Source: Microbacterium sp. Leaf151
Lineage (GTDB): Bacteria > Actinomycetota > Actinomycetes > Actinomycetales > Microbacteriaceae
Direction: 5' to 3'
Assembly: GCF_001424225.1 (NCBI RefSeq)
Contig: NZ_LMOR01000004.1
Span: forward strand, 956,485 to 1,020,484
Length of the DNA: 64,000 nucleotides
Shown here: positions 16,798-25,074 of the stretch, in pieces
How the letters are laid out: each line of letters opens with the position of its first letter
Numbering within the stretch: the stretch's first letter is position 1
Position numbers and translations under genes: made by a program
The notes under the pieces: model-generated
The model's input: the letters and a program-made list of their open reading frames with translations, nothing else
Database searches by the model: none
What the model was told of the DNA's origin: nothing

Positions 16798-17795
16798 AGA
16801 CCCGTCCGCCGGGTCTCGGCCACCGCGACGAGTGTGTCGCGCAGGTGCTCCGCTGCCTCTTGGGTGAGCCCCGGGATCGTGACCCCCGTCGAGGCAGCCG
16901 CAGTGACGAGCTTGAGCTGGGCGATGCCGAAGCCGCGGTCCAGGGGGCCGTGGGTGATGTCGACGAGCTGCATGCGCCCGTAGGGGACCGCCACGACCCG
17001 CTGCCACAGGATGCCGCGGCGGAACACGAGGTCGTCGCGCCGCAGCTGGTATCCGAACGACCGGGCCTGCCGCGGGGTGATGACGAGCCCGAAGAGGGTC
17101 ACGACGAGGACGATTCCCGCCGGGATCCACTGCCACAGCACCCCGGTGATCACCTGCACCGCGACGGCGACGGCGACCACCAGCAGGAAGAAGACGCCCT
17201 GGGAGATGAGCTGGACGCGCACGTAGGCGCGGGCGAGCTGGTACCACGTCCCGTCGCCGAGGGGCAGACGACGCTGCGAGCGCGGCTCGAGGACGCGGTC
17301 GTACGTGCGTGCGCCCAGGACGGCACCGTCGTCGTGAGCGCCCGTCCCACTCGTCGGTCCGCCGTCGTGCACCCGGGGCGGGGTGAGCAGGCCGGAGACG
17401 TCGGGTGTGCCGCCGTCGGCCATCGCCCCACCGTCGCGGGCGCCGGCGTCGACCGGCGCTTCCGTCCCGAGCTCGGATCCGATCCAGGCGGGCTGGTCCA
17501 CCTCCGCCCCACGGGGCGCGCGATCACGACGCAACCCTGCGCTCGCCGAGGGTGCGGGCGCGCCCTCGTCCTCGGCCGCTCGCAGGTCCTCGACCGGCTC
17601 CGACGGGGTGAGCCGAACGCCATCGACGGGCTCGGATGCAGAGAGCCGCGCGCCTTCGACGGGCTCCGGCGGAACGAGCCGCGCACCCTCGACGGGCTCC
17701 GGCGGAGTCAGCCGCGTGCCCTCGTCGAGCGGAGGCCGCGCGGGCTCGTCAGGCCTGGACGGGTCCGGTCGGTGTGTTTCCGGGGGTGTCGTCAT
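16794..17795 (-). CDS. PH-domain membrane protein (YdbS-like) with repetitive N-terminus
   Basis: A 333-residue protein. The first 180 or so residues are Pro/Glu/Ala-rich and predicted disordered, and include four tandem 11-residue repeats built on PEPVEGARL. The C-terminal 150 residues carry two transmembrane helices (LISQGVFFLLVVAVAVAVQV and WQWIPAGIVLVVTLFGLVIT) and one bPH2 domain (YQLRRDDLVFRRGILWQRVV). Only the C-terminal part matches YdbS. The gene starts 47 bases inside the end of the DUF3180 gene and its stop overlaps the next PH gene (GTGA). A start downstream of the repeats cannot be excluded, but no better ribosome-binding site was seen. Confidence 0.8.
   Translation of the reverse strand: MTTPPETHRPDPSRPDEPARPPLDEGTRLTPPEPVEGARLVPPEPVEGARLSASEPVDGVRLTPSEPVEDLRAAEDEGAPAPSASAGLRRDRAPRGAEVDQPAWIGSELGTEAPVDAGARDGGAMADGGTPDVSGLLTPPRVHDGGPTSGTGAHDDGAVLGARTYDRVLEPRSQRRLPLGDGTWYQLARAYVRVQLISQGVFFLLVVAVAVAVQVITGVLWQWIPAGIVLVVTLFGLVITPRQARSFGYQLRRDDLVFRRGILWQRVVAVPYGRMQLVDITHGPLDRGFGIAQLKLVTAAASTGVTIPGLTQEAAEHLRDTLVAVAETRRTGL
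17580..17711 (-). repeat. Four in-frame 33-bp repeats encoding PEPVEG units
   Basis: Four consecutive 33-base units (17580-17612, 17613-17645, 17646-17678 and 17679-17711) each carry a form of CGACGGGCTCCG. They translate to 11-residue units of the type LTPPEPVEGAR. They lie wholly inside the PH-domain gene. The core word resembles CTTCGACGGGCTCAGG elements that recur between genes in many Microbacteriaceae; that comparison is from general knowledge. Confidence 0.8.
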
Positions 17796-18234
17796 CGTCG
17801 TCCTTCCGGATGGTGCACAGCTGCTCGGCAACGAGTCCCGCGACGACGAGGACGACGGCGCACACGAGCGTCGCGACGATCGTTCCCATCGAGCCTAGCG
17901 ACGGCGTCACGGGTCGGGTCGTCAGGAACACGATCAGACCGAGCGAGAATCCGAACGACACCGCCCCCAGCAACGACGAGGCCTTCGCCAGCATCGCGAT
18001 GCGCAGAGCCTGGAAGGGATTGATGCGCCGAGTGCCACGACTCCGGGTCGCTCGCCACACCGGCACCGCCAGGACGACGATCACGGCACCGAGCAATGCG
18101 AGGATCGTCGGCAGGCTCGCCGCCGGAGAGAACGTCGCGCGGCCCATCGCGGTCAGCATCGTGTCGAGGATGAAGCCGGCCGCCGCGCCGACGACGACGG
18201 CGACGGCGAGGATGCCGACACCCGTGCGTCTCAT
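17749..18234 (-). CDS. DUF3180 membrane protein
   Basis: A 161-residue protein with four transmembrane helices: about 6-25, 41-62, 85-108 and 117-139. DUF3180 proteins occur right after folK in actinobacteria (M. tuberculosis Rv3605c position), and this gene's ATG overlaps the folK stop (ATGA), so its identity rests on both topology and context. The cytoplasmic tail is acidic (KDDDDD). Function unknown; a role in folate metabolism is suggested only by location. The start MRRTGVG at 18234 is fixed by the overlap. Confidence 0.85.
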   Translation of the reverse strand: MRRTGVGILAVAVVVGAAAGFILDTMLTAMGRATFSPAASLPTILALLGAVIVVLAVPVWRATRSRGTRRINPFQALRIAMLAKASSLLGAVSFGFSLGLIVFLTTRPVTPSLGSMGTIVATLVCAVVLVVAGLVAEQLCTIRKDDDDDTPGNTPTGPVQA

Positions 18235-18749
18235 CGTCGGAGCCCTTCCAGCAGGTTGGTGACGCGTCCGCGCCCGGGGATCTCGGCGTCCGGATCCAGC
18301 TGCGCCCACGGCGCGAGCACGAACTCCCGCTCATGGGCCCGGGGGTGCGGCACGACGAGGTCGTCGCGGATGATTCTCTCGTCACCGTACGTGATGAGGT
18401 CGAGATCGAGCGTGCGATCCCCCCAACGTTCACGTCGCACGCGTCCATGTCGCGCCTCGATGCGATGCAGTGACGCGAGCAGTTCGGCAGGGGCGAGGCG
18501 CGTCCGCAGGATGGCGACGGCGTTGAGGTAACGCGGCGCGTCTTCGTCCTCTCCGTCGAGGGTCACCGCGACGGTCTCGATCGGCTCCGACACCCGCACG
18601 TCGCTCGTCAGGGTCAGACGGCTCAACTCGTCAGCCGCGTCCGCCAACGTCTCCGCTCGCCGGCCGAGGTTGGCGCCCAGGGCGACGACCGCCGTGACCG
18701 GCGTCGAACGCGGCGCTTCGCCCATTCCGTGGGCCAGCCGCACGCTCAC
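18231..18749 (-). CDS. folK: 2-amino-4-hydroxy-6-hydroxymethyldihydropteridine pyrophosphokinase
   Basis: FolK transfers pyrophosphate from ATP to 6-hydroxymethyl-dihydropterin in folate synthesis. The 172-residue product shows the family signatures: VVALGANLGRRAETL at the start, the loop RERWGDRTLDLDLITYG (the RWGPRxLDLDLLxYG motif holding the magnesium-binding aspartates), and VVPHPRAHEREFVLAPW. The start is a GTG at 18749 that overlaps the folB stop (GTGA). Its stop overlaps DUF3180. It is part of the ftsH-folE-folP-folB-folK chain. Confidence 0.95.
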   Translation of the reverse strand: MSVRLAHGMGEAPRSTPVTAVVALGANLGRRAETLADAADELSRLTLTSDVRVSEPIETVAVTLDGEDEDAPRYLNAVAILRTRLAPAELLASLHRIEARHGRVRRERWGDRTLDLDLITYGDERIIRDDLVVPHPRAHEREFVLAPWAQLDPDAEIPGRGRVTNLLEGLRR

Positions 18750-19114
18750 GATCGACCCCGTGTGATGGTCACGGCGACGTCGCCGAACGGCACGGGGATG
18801 GGCGCCTGCGGCTTGTGCACGGTGATGGTCACCCGATCGACGCGGTCATCGCGCAACACGTCGTCGGCGAGGCGCTGGGCGAGGGTCTCGAGCAGGTCGA
18901 CGGGCTCGCCCGCGACGACGGCGACGAGCCGTTCGGCGAGCTCGCCGTAGTGCACGGTCTCGACCACGTCGTCGGTCTCGGCCGCACGCCGCAACGACAG
19001 GGCGAGCACCGCGTCGACCACGAACTCCTGACCCTCGCGCTTCTCGTCGGCGTACACACCGTGGTGACCGAAGGCGCGCACCCCCGTCAGGGTGATGTGG
19101 TCGTCGGCATCCAT
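18746..19114 (-). CDS. folB: Dihydroneopterin aldolase
   Basis: A 122-residue FolB, which cleaves 7,8-dihydroneopterin to 6-hydroxymethyl-dihydropterin and glycolaldehyde. It has the conserved start ITLTGVRAFGHHGVYADEKREGQEF (catalytic Glu and Tyr region), VHYGELAERLV, and the C-terminal ITVHKPQAPIP with the active-site Lys. The ATG shares one base with the folP stop (TGATG). The length is normal. Upstream in-frame extension is Arg/Pro-rich and lies inside folP, so it is rejected. Confidence 0.95.
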   Translation of the reverse strand: MDADDHITLTGVRAFGHHGVYADEKREGQEFVVDAVLALSLRRAAETDDVVETVHYGELAERLVAVVAGEPVDLLETLAQRLADDVLRDDRVDRVTITVHKPQAPIPVPFGDVAVTITRGRS

Positions 19115-19905
19115 CAGGCCTCCCAGGCGCGGGCGACGGCGAGGGCGTCGCGGGTGGTCGCGACGTCGTGCACGCGCACGGCCCACGCGCCGGAGCGGGC
19201 GGCGAGGGCGCTGGTGACGGCGGTGGCGAGGTCGCGGCGAGCAAGATCGGCGTCGTCGCCCAGGGCGTCGGCGAGGAACCGCTTGCGGCTCGTCCCCACG
19301 AGCACGCGATACCCCAGCCCGCCGAGTTCGGGCAGTGCGCGCAGCGCCTTCCAATTCTGCTCCCCGCGCTTGCCGAACCCGATGCCGGGGTCGACGACGA
19401 TGCGCGAGGGGTCGATCCCCGCGGCGACGGCGGCGGCCGCGCGAGCCTCGAGCTCGGTCGCCACCTCCCTCCCCACGTCGACGTACTCGGCGCGTGCGTA
19501 CATCTCGCTCGACGGTCCACGCCAGTGGCCCAGGGCGATGTCGGCGCCGGTCTCGGCGACGGCGGCGAGCATGTCGGGGTCGGCGAGACCGCCCGAGACG
19601 TCGTTCACCAGCCGCGCACCGGCGTACACCGCGGCGACGGCGGTCGTCGCGTTCATCGTGTCGATGCTGACGGACACCCCCTCGGATGCCAGGGCCTCGA
19701 CGACCGGCAGCACCCGCTGCTGCTCGACCCGGGGTGCCACCCGCTCGGCTCCGGGCCGTGTGGACTCGCCGCCGACGTCGAGCAGATCGGCGCCCTGCTC
19801 GCGGAGGAAGCGCGCGTGGGCGATCGCGACGTCGGGGTCGAGGTAACGGCCGCCGTCGCTGAAGGAGTCGGGGGTGACGTTGACGATCCCCATGACGAGG
19901 GTCAC
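19114..19905 (-). CDS. folP: Dihydropteroate synthase
   Basis: A 263-residue FolP, which condenses p-aminobenzoate with hydroxymethyl-dihydropterin diphosphate and is the sulfonamide target. All signatures are present: MGIVNVTPDSFSDGG, GADLLDVGGESTRPGA, VSIDTMNATTA, LVNDVSGG, IVVDPGIGFGK and VGTSRKRF. The GTG start overlaps the folE stop (GTGA). An ATG four codons further in is the alternative start, but the overlap favours GTG. Located between folE and folB in the coupled folate operon. Confidence 0.96.
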   Translation of the reverse strand: MTLVMGIVNVTPDSFSDGGRYLDPDVAIAHARFLREQGADLLDVGGESTRPGAERVAPRVEQQRVLPVVEALASEGVSVSIDTMNATTAVAAVYAGARLVNDVSGGLADPDMLAAVAETGADIALGHWRGPSSEMYARAEYVDVGREVATELEARAAAAVAAGIDPSRIVVDPGIGFGKRGEQNWKALRALPELGGLGYRVLVGTSRKRFLADALGDDADLARRDLATAVTSALAARSGAWAVRVHDVATTRDALAVARAWEA

Positions 19906-20489
19906 GCGCGCGCCCCGATGAGCGCGATGAGCTCCGCGCGCGCGGCGGGCTCGGTATAGGTACCGCGTGCCGCGATCGTCACCGTCGAGGCGTCGGGCTG
20001 CCGACCACCGCGCATGGTGACGCACTCGTGCACCGCGTCGAGCACGACGAGCACCCCGCGGGCGTCGAGGGCCGCATCGATCGCGTCCGCGACCTGCTCG
20101 CCGAGCCGTTCCTGCACCTGCGGGCGGGTGGCGAGGACGTCGATGACGCGCGGCAGCGCACCGAGCCCGACGACCTCCTCGCCGGGGAGGTAGGCCACGT
20201 GCGCGCGTCCGCGGAAGGGCAGCAGGTGGTGCTCGCACATCGAGCGGAACGCGATGTCGCGCACCATGACGGCCCCGGAGGGCAGCGTGTCGGGCGCCGG
20301 TCCGCGCGACACCGAGATGGTGTGCTCGAGCGGCGCGCCGGCATCCTGGCCCACTCCCCCGAAGAACTCGGCCCAGGAGTCGGCGACGCGGGTCGGGGTC
20401 TGCCGGAGGCCGGGGCGATCGGGATCCTCCCCGATCGCCTCCAGCAGCTCGCGGACGAGCGCTGCCACCCGTTCTCGATCGACGGCCAC
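19902..20489 (-). CDS. folE: GTP cyclohydrolase I
   Basis: A 195-residue FolE, which converts GTP to dihydroneopterin triphosphate, the first step of folate synthesis. Zinc ligands are in SMCEHHLLPF and in HECVTMRGG, so this is the zinc-dependent type with Cys-His-Cys. Other family parts: RQTPTRVADSWAEFF and LGALPRVIDVLATRPQVQERL. It begins with GTG only six bases after the ftsH stop codon. No independent ribosome-binding site is obvious, so it probably depends on translation of ftsH. The length is normal for the short actinobacterial enzyme. Confidence 0.96.
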   Translation of the reverse strand: MAVDRERVAALVRELLEAIGEDPDRPGLRQTPTRVADSWAEFFGGVGQDAGAPLEHTISVSRGPAPDTLPSGAVMVRDIAFRSMCEHHLLPFRGRAHVAYLPGEEVVGLGALPRVIDVLATRPQVQERLGEQVADAIDAALDARGVLVVLDAVHECVTMRGGRQPDASTVTIAARGTYTEPAARAELIALIGARA

Positions 20490-20495
20490 GGCGCC

Positions 20496-22496
20496 TCAGG
20501 CGGTGGCCGGGCGCGTCTGTCCGCTCGGACGGGGCTGCGCCTGCGTCTGCGTCTGCGCCTCGGCCTCGGTGGATGCGGCGATTCCGGCCGTCTCGCGACG
20601 GGGGACGTTCACCGGCGGCTGGGTCGAGACCGGACGATCGCCCGACGACAGCCACTGCGGGCGCGGGGTGAGGCGCTTGACGTCGGTGAAGATCTCGGCG
20701 AGCTCGTTGTGGTCGAGCGTCTCTTTCTCGAGCAGCGCCAGAGCGAGCCGGTCGAGCACCTCGCGGTTGTCGTTGATGACCTGGTACGCCTCGTTGTGCG
20801 CCTGCTCGATCAGCGCGCGCACCTGGGCGTCGACGCGCTCGGCGATGCGCTCCGAGAAGTCACGGCCGTGTCCCATGTCGCGACCCATGAAGACCTCGCC
20901 CGAGGAGGAGCCGAGCTTCACCGGACCCACCTCGTTCGTCATGCCGTACTCGGTGACCATCTTGCGCGCGATGCTCGTGGCCTTCTCGATGTCGTTCGAG
21001 GCCCCGGTGGTGGGGTCGTGGAACACGATCTCTTCGGCGACACGGCCGCCCATGGCGTAGGTCAGCTGGTCCTGCAGCTCGTTGCGGGTGATGGAGTACT
21101 TGTCGTCGAGCGGCAGCACCATCGTGTAACCCAGCGCCTTGCCGCGCGGAAGGATCGTGACCTTCGTGACGGGGTCGGTGTGGTTCATCGCGGCCGCCGC
21201 GAGCGCGTGGCCGCCCTCGTGGTACGCCGTGATGAGCTTCTCTTTGTCCCTCATCACACGGGTGCGGCGCTGGGGCCCGGCGATGACGCGGTCGATGGCC
21301 TCGTCGAGGGCGCGGTTGTCGATGAGCTGCGCGTTCGAGCGTGCGGTCAACAGCGCAGCCTCGTTGAGGACGTTGGCGAGATCGGCACCGGTGAAGCCGG
21401 GGGTCTTGCGAGCGACGACCTCGAGGTCGACGGAGTCGGACAGGGGCTTGCCGCGGCCGTGCACCTCGAGGATGCGCTGGCGGCCCTTCAGGTCAGGGGC
21501 GTCGACGCCGATCTGGCGGTCGAAGCGGCCCGGGCGCAGCAGGGCGGGGTCGAGGATGTCGGGGCGGTTCGTCGCCGCGATCACGATGACGTTGACCTTG
21601 GGGTCGAAGCCGTCCATCTCGACGAGCATCTGGTTCAGCGTCTGCTCGCGCTCGTCGTGGCCGCCGCCCATGCCGGCGCCGCGGTGGCGACCGACGGCAT
21701 CGATCTCGTCGATGAAGATGATGGCCGGGGAGCTCTCTTTGGCCTGGTTGAACAGGTCGCGCACGCGGCTCGCGCCGACACCGACGAACATCTCGACGAA
21801 GTCCGAACCCGAAATGGAGTAGAAGGGCACGCCCGCCTCACCGGCGACCGCACGGGCCAGCAGGGTCTTTCCGGTTCCCGGAGGGCCGTACAGCAGCACG
21901 CCCTTAGGGATGCGGGCACCGACCTCTTCGAACTTCTTGGGGTCCTTGAGGAATTCTTTGATCTCTTCGAGCTCTTCGATGGCCTCATCGGAACCCGCGA
22001 CGTCTTGGAAGGTGACGGTCGGCGTCTCTTTGGTCACGAGCTTCGCCCGCGACTTGCCGAACTGCATGACCTTGCTACCGCCGCCCTGGGCGCTGGAGAG
22101 CAGCCACCAGAAGAGCAGGCCGAGGAGCACGAGCGGGAGCATCAGCCCGAGGAAGCCGTCGAACCAGCTGGGGCGGGGCACTTCGTCGTTGAAGCCGTCG
22201 GAGGGCGCGGCGGCGTCGATGGCGTTCGCCACCTCGGCGGCGCGGGCCTGGCCGAAGTAGAACTGCACGCTGTCAGCACCCTCGAAGGGCTCGGACAGCG
22301 TCAGATCGACGCGCTGATCAGGATCGTTCGTCACCACTTTGGTCACGGTGTTGCCCTGGAGCAGCTCCAGACCCTCTTTCGTCGACACCTGACGGGCGCC
22401 GGTGAGGTTGGAGATGAGGGAGAAACCGATGATCAGAAGCAGAACGACCAACAGAACGTAGATGATCGGATTGCGCGTGATCTTCTTCAAATTCAT
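20496..22496 (-). CDS. ftsH: ATP-dependent zinc metalloprotease FtsH
   Basis: A 666-residue membrane-bound AAA+ protease that degrades membrane and regulatory proteins. Two transmembrane helices (about 11-30 and 108-128) flank an extracytoplasmic domain. The ATPase has Walker A GPPGTGKT near residue 205, Walker [11 protein letters not shown] and the second-region-of-homology arginines. The zinc site is HEGGH near 425. The C-terminal tail is rich in Gln, Thr and Ala and looks disordered. The start [10 protein letters not shown] at 22496 is the conserved actinobacterial N-terminus. The order tilS-hpt-ftsH-folE is common to many bacteria. Confidence 0.97.
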   Translation of the reverse strand: MNLKKITRNPIIYVLLVVLLLIIGFSLISNLTGARQVSTKEGLELLQGNTVTKVVTNDPDQRVDLTLSEPFEGADSVQFYFGQARAAEVANAIDAAAPSDGFNDEVPRPSWFDGFLGLMLPLVLLGLLFWWLLSSAQGGGSKVMQFGKSRAKLVTKETPTVTFQDVAGSDEAIEELEEIKEFLKDPKKFEEVGARIPKGVLLYGPPGTGKTLLARAVAGEAGVPFYSISGSDFVEMFVGVGASRVRDLFNQAKESSPAIIFIDEIDAVGRHRGAGMGGGHDEREQTLNQMLVEMDGFDPKVNVIVIAATNRPDILDPALLRPGRFDRQIGVDAPDLKGRQRILEVHGRGKPLSDSVDLEVVARKTPGFTGADLANVLNEAALLTARSNAQLIDNRALDEAIDRVIAGPQRRTRVMRDKEKLITAYHEGGHALAAAAMNHTDPVTKVTILPRGKALGYTMVLPLDDKYSITRNELQDQLTYAMGGRVAEEIVFHDPTTGASNDIEKATSIARKMVTEYGMTNEVGPVKLGSSSGEVFMGRDMGHGRDFSERIAERVDAQVRALIEQAHNEAYQVINDNREVLDRLALALLEKETLDHNELAEIFTDVKRLTPRPQWLSSGDRPVSTQPPVNVPRRETAGIAASTEAEAQTQTQAQPRPSGQTRPATA

Positions 22497-22643
22497 GGTG
22501 GGCGAGCCCAGCCCTTTCGTGATCCTCCGCAGAAATGCGGTCGCATCAGGGTAACGTGCGCCGACTATGCCGGGCCTGTGCGTTCGTTTCAGGCGTACAG
22601 GGCACGGATGCCGCGGCATCCCCGCCTCTGAGAGACGCTCTCG

Positions 22644-23195
22644 TCAGGAGTAGACGTGGGGCGCGAGCACCGCGACGTCGCGGAGGTTGCGGTAGCGCTC
22701 GGCGTAATCGAGCCCGTAGCCGATGACGAAGTCGTTGGGGATGTCGAAGCCCACGTACCGGCAGTCGACCTCGACCTTCATGGCATCCGGCTTGCGCAAC
22801 AGCGCGAGCACCTCCACCGACTCGGCGCCGCGCGAGGCGAAGTTCTCGAGCAGCCAGCTGAGGGTGAGACCCGAGTCGATGATGTCTTCGACGATCAGCA
22901 CGTGCTTGCCGGTGATGTCGGTGTCGAGGTCTTTGCGGATCTGCACCACGCCGCTGGAACGGGTGCTCGCGCCGTACGACGACACCGCCATCCAGTCCAT
23001 CGTGATGTGAACGGGCAGGTGCCGCGCGAAGTCGGCCATGACCATGACGGCGCCCTTGAGGACGCCCACGAGCACCACCTCGCGGCCCTCGTAATCGGTC
23101 ACCACCTGCGTCGCCAGTTCGGCGAGCTTCTCGTGGATCTGCTCCTCGGTGAGGAGGACTTCGCTGATGTCGTCGGAGATGTCGGCCGCGCGCAT
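22644..23195 (-). CDS. hpt: Hypoxanthine phosphoribosyltransferase
   Basis: A 183-residue purine-salvage enzyme joining hypoxanthine or guanine to PRPP. The PRPP-binding signature is HVLIVEDIIDSGLTLSW, the flexible loop contains SSYGAST, and the base-binding C-terminal part has KPDAMKVEVDCRYVGFDIPNDFVIGYGLDY. The start at 23195 is supported by TAGACT at 23202-23207, six bases before the ATG, suggesting its own leaderless promoter although it lies between tilS and ftsH. The length is normal. Confidence 0.95.
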   Translation of the reverse strand: MRAADISDDISEVLLTEEQIHEKLAELATQVVTDYEGREVVLVGVLKGAVMVMADFARHLPVHITMDWMAVSSYGASTRSSGVVQIRKDLDTDITGKHVLIVEDIIDSGLTLSWLLENFASRGAESVEVLALLRKPDAMKVEVDCRYVGFDIPNDFVIGYGLDYAERYRNLRDVAVLAPHVYS

Positions 23196-23318
23196 CCGTC
23201 GAGTCTACGTCGGGTGGTTGAGGATGCCGTCTGACTCCGCATGCCGTGGGGCTCGGGGATCTTCCGTCGTCGGTGCGTTCGGGGTGCCGCAGCAGCCCGC
23301 ATCCCTCCGGCGCGAACC

Positions 23319-24317
23319 TCAGGATGCAGCGCGCGCGACGACCTCCACCCGAGCGCCGACGCGACGGGCGACGCACGACGGCAGGTCGATCGGCCCCTGT
23401 CCCCGCCAGTCGATGGCGAGCCGCGCGACCTCGAGCGTCTGCGATCGCGTCAGGGCGACGCCGAACTCGCTTTCGACGACGTACCGCACGATGCGGTTGC
23501 GGAGCGCCGCCGGGTTGGCCGCGAGGGCGGCGACCGAGATCGAGATGCCGGCCTCGGCGTGCTCGACGATGTCTTCGATCGTCTCGTCGATCATGTCCTG
23601 GAACGCCTCGGCGTCCTCCCGCAGCTGCTCCGCCGTCCGCGCCAGGGCTTCGGCGACTCCCGGGCCGAGTTCGGCTTCGAGCACGGGCATCACGCTCTCG
23701 CGCACGCGCACGCGGGCGTAGGCGGGATCGACGTTGTGGGGGTCGGACCACGGCTCGAGCCCCTCCGCGCGGCAGGCCGACACGGTCGTGCGCCGACGGA
23801 TGCTGAGCAACGGGCGCGCCCACCGCGGCCCGGTGGCATCCCGTCGCTCGGAGGGCATGCCGGCCAGGCTCAGCCCACCCGATCCGCGCGCGAGGCCGAG
23901 GAGCACCGTCTCGGCCTGGTCGTCGAGGGTGTGCCCGAGCAGCACCGTGTCGGCGCCGATGTCGGCCGCCGCACGGGCGAGCGCGTCGTAGCGGGCGCGT
24001 CGCGCCGCGGCCTCGGGACCGTCGTCCGTGCCGACATCGACCCGCACGACTCGGGCGGCGAGCCCCCGCGCGACCGCCTTCGCCGCGGCGTCCGCGGCGA
24101 CGGCATCCGATGCCTCCTGCAGTGCGTGGTCGATGACGACCGCCTCGGCGTGGATGCCGCGCCTCGCAGCCTCGAAGGCGGTCGCCGCCGCGAGAGCGAG
24201 CGAATCAGCGCCGCCGGAGAGGGCGACGACGACCGGCCCCTCGGTGGTGTCGAGCATCGCCCGCACTGCGCGGCGTACCTCGGCGACGGACGGGTCGAGT
24301 CCCGGACGGTGATCCAT
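23319..24317 (-). CDS. tilS: tRNA(Ile)-lysidine synthase
   Basis: A 332-residue TilS, which converts C34 of tRNA-Ile(CAU) to lysidine so that it reads AUA. The PP-loop ATP-binding motif SGGADSLALA is near residues 31-40. Further family parts: LGHTLDDQAETVLLGLARGSG and RPLLSIRRRTTVSAC. The C-terminal substrate domain is short, as in other actinobacteria. The start at 24317 is supported by TACCGT at 24324-24329, six bases before the ATG. It is the first gene of the cluster and diverges from ppa. Confidence 0.94.
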   Translation of the reverse strand: MDHRPGLDPSVAEVRRAVRAMLDTTEGPVVVALSGGADSLALAAATAFEAARRGIHAEAVVIDHALQEASDAVAADAAAKAVARGLAARVVRVDVGTDDGPEAAARRARYDALARAAADIGADTVLLGHTLDDQAETVLLGLARGSGGLSLAGMPSERRDATGPRWARPLLSIRRRTTVSACRAEGLEPWSDPHNVDPAYARVRVRESVMPVLEAELGPGVAEALARTAEQLREDAEAFQDMIDETIEDIVEHAEAGISISVAALAANPAALRNRIVRYVVESEFGVALTRSQTLEVARLAIDWRGQGPIDLPSCVARRVGARVEVVARAAS

Positions 24318-24481
24318 CCGTCCACGGTATTCGCCCCGAACCCGCGTGCGGGGGCGCCGCCCCGGCATCCGCCGCCCCGGCCCTCTCCCGCGTTGTGCGG
24401 CGCTGTCGGGCCTGTGCGTGGGCGCGACGAGCTCCCGGATAGGCTGGGCGCGGAAATCCACAGACTTGAAGGAGCACGAGT

Positions 24482-25015
24482 ATGGGCGCATACGACGCCG
24501 TCATCGAGATCCCCCGCGGCAGCCGCGTGAAGTACGAGGTCGACCACGGCACCGGCCGTGTCTACCTCGACCGCATCCTGTACACGGTGTTCGGCTACCC
24601 GGCCAACTACGGGTTCTTCGAGAACACCCTCGGCGAAGACGGCGACCCGCTCGACGTGCTCGTGCTGCTCGATCGTGAGCTGCACCCCGGCATCCTCGCC
24701 AAGGTCCGCCCCGTCGGCGTGCTGAAGATGAGCGACGAGGCCGGCGGCGACGACAAGGTCGTGGCCGTGCTCGCCAAGGACCCGCGCTGGGACCACATCC
24801 AGGACGTCGGCGACATCGACGAGTGGACCAAGAAGGAGATCACCCACTTCTTCGAGCACTACAAGGACCTCGAGCCCAACAAGTGGGTCAAGGTCGACGA
24901 CTGGGCCGACGTCACCGAGGCCGAGCGTCTCGTCAGCGAGGCGTTCACGCGCTTCGACGAGCACGACGCCCAGACGAAGACGCAGGGCTCGGGCGAGGCG
25001 CCCAACACGCTCTGA
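24482..25015 (+). CDS. ppa: Inorganic pyrophosphatase (family I)
   Basis: A 177-residue soluble pyrophosphatase hydrolysing PPi to phosphate to pull biosynthetic reactions forward. The family I signature EDGDPLDVLVLLD carries the metal-binding aspartates. Other conserved parts: YDAVIEIPRGSRVKYEVD, VGVLKMSDEAGGDDKVVAV and EITHFFEHYKDLE. AAGGAG lies at good spacing before the ATG. Most homologues end near residue 165; the last dozen residues here (AQTKTQGSGEAP) look disordered. The gene ends in a perfect palindromic terminator. Confidence 0.97.
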   Translation: MGAYDAVIEIPRGSRVKYEVDHGTGRVYLDRILYTVFGYPANYGFFENTLGEDGDPLDVLVLLDRELHPGILAKVRPVGVLKMSDEAGGDDKVVAVLAKDPRWDHIQDVGDIDEWTKKEITHFFEHYKDLEPNKWVKVDDWADVTEAERLVSEAFTRFDEHDAQTKTQGSGEAPNTL

Positions 25016-25030
25016 CGCGGCCCGTACGTC

Positions 25031-25062
25031 GAGAACCCCCGGTCGATCGACCGGGGGTTCTC
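25031..25062. terminator. Bidirectional palindromic terminator between ppa and the M23 gene
   Basis: A perfect 32-base inverted repeat, GAGAACCCCCGGTCGA plus its complement, lies 15 bases after ppa and 12 bases after the convergent M23 peptidase gene. It likely ends both transcripts. Confidence 0.85.
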
Positions 25063-25074
25063 TCGTGCGACGAC

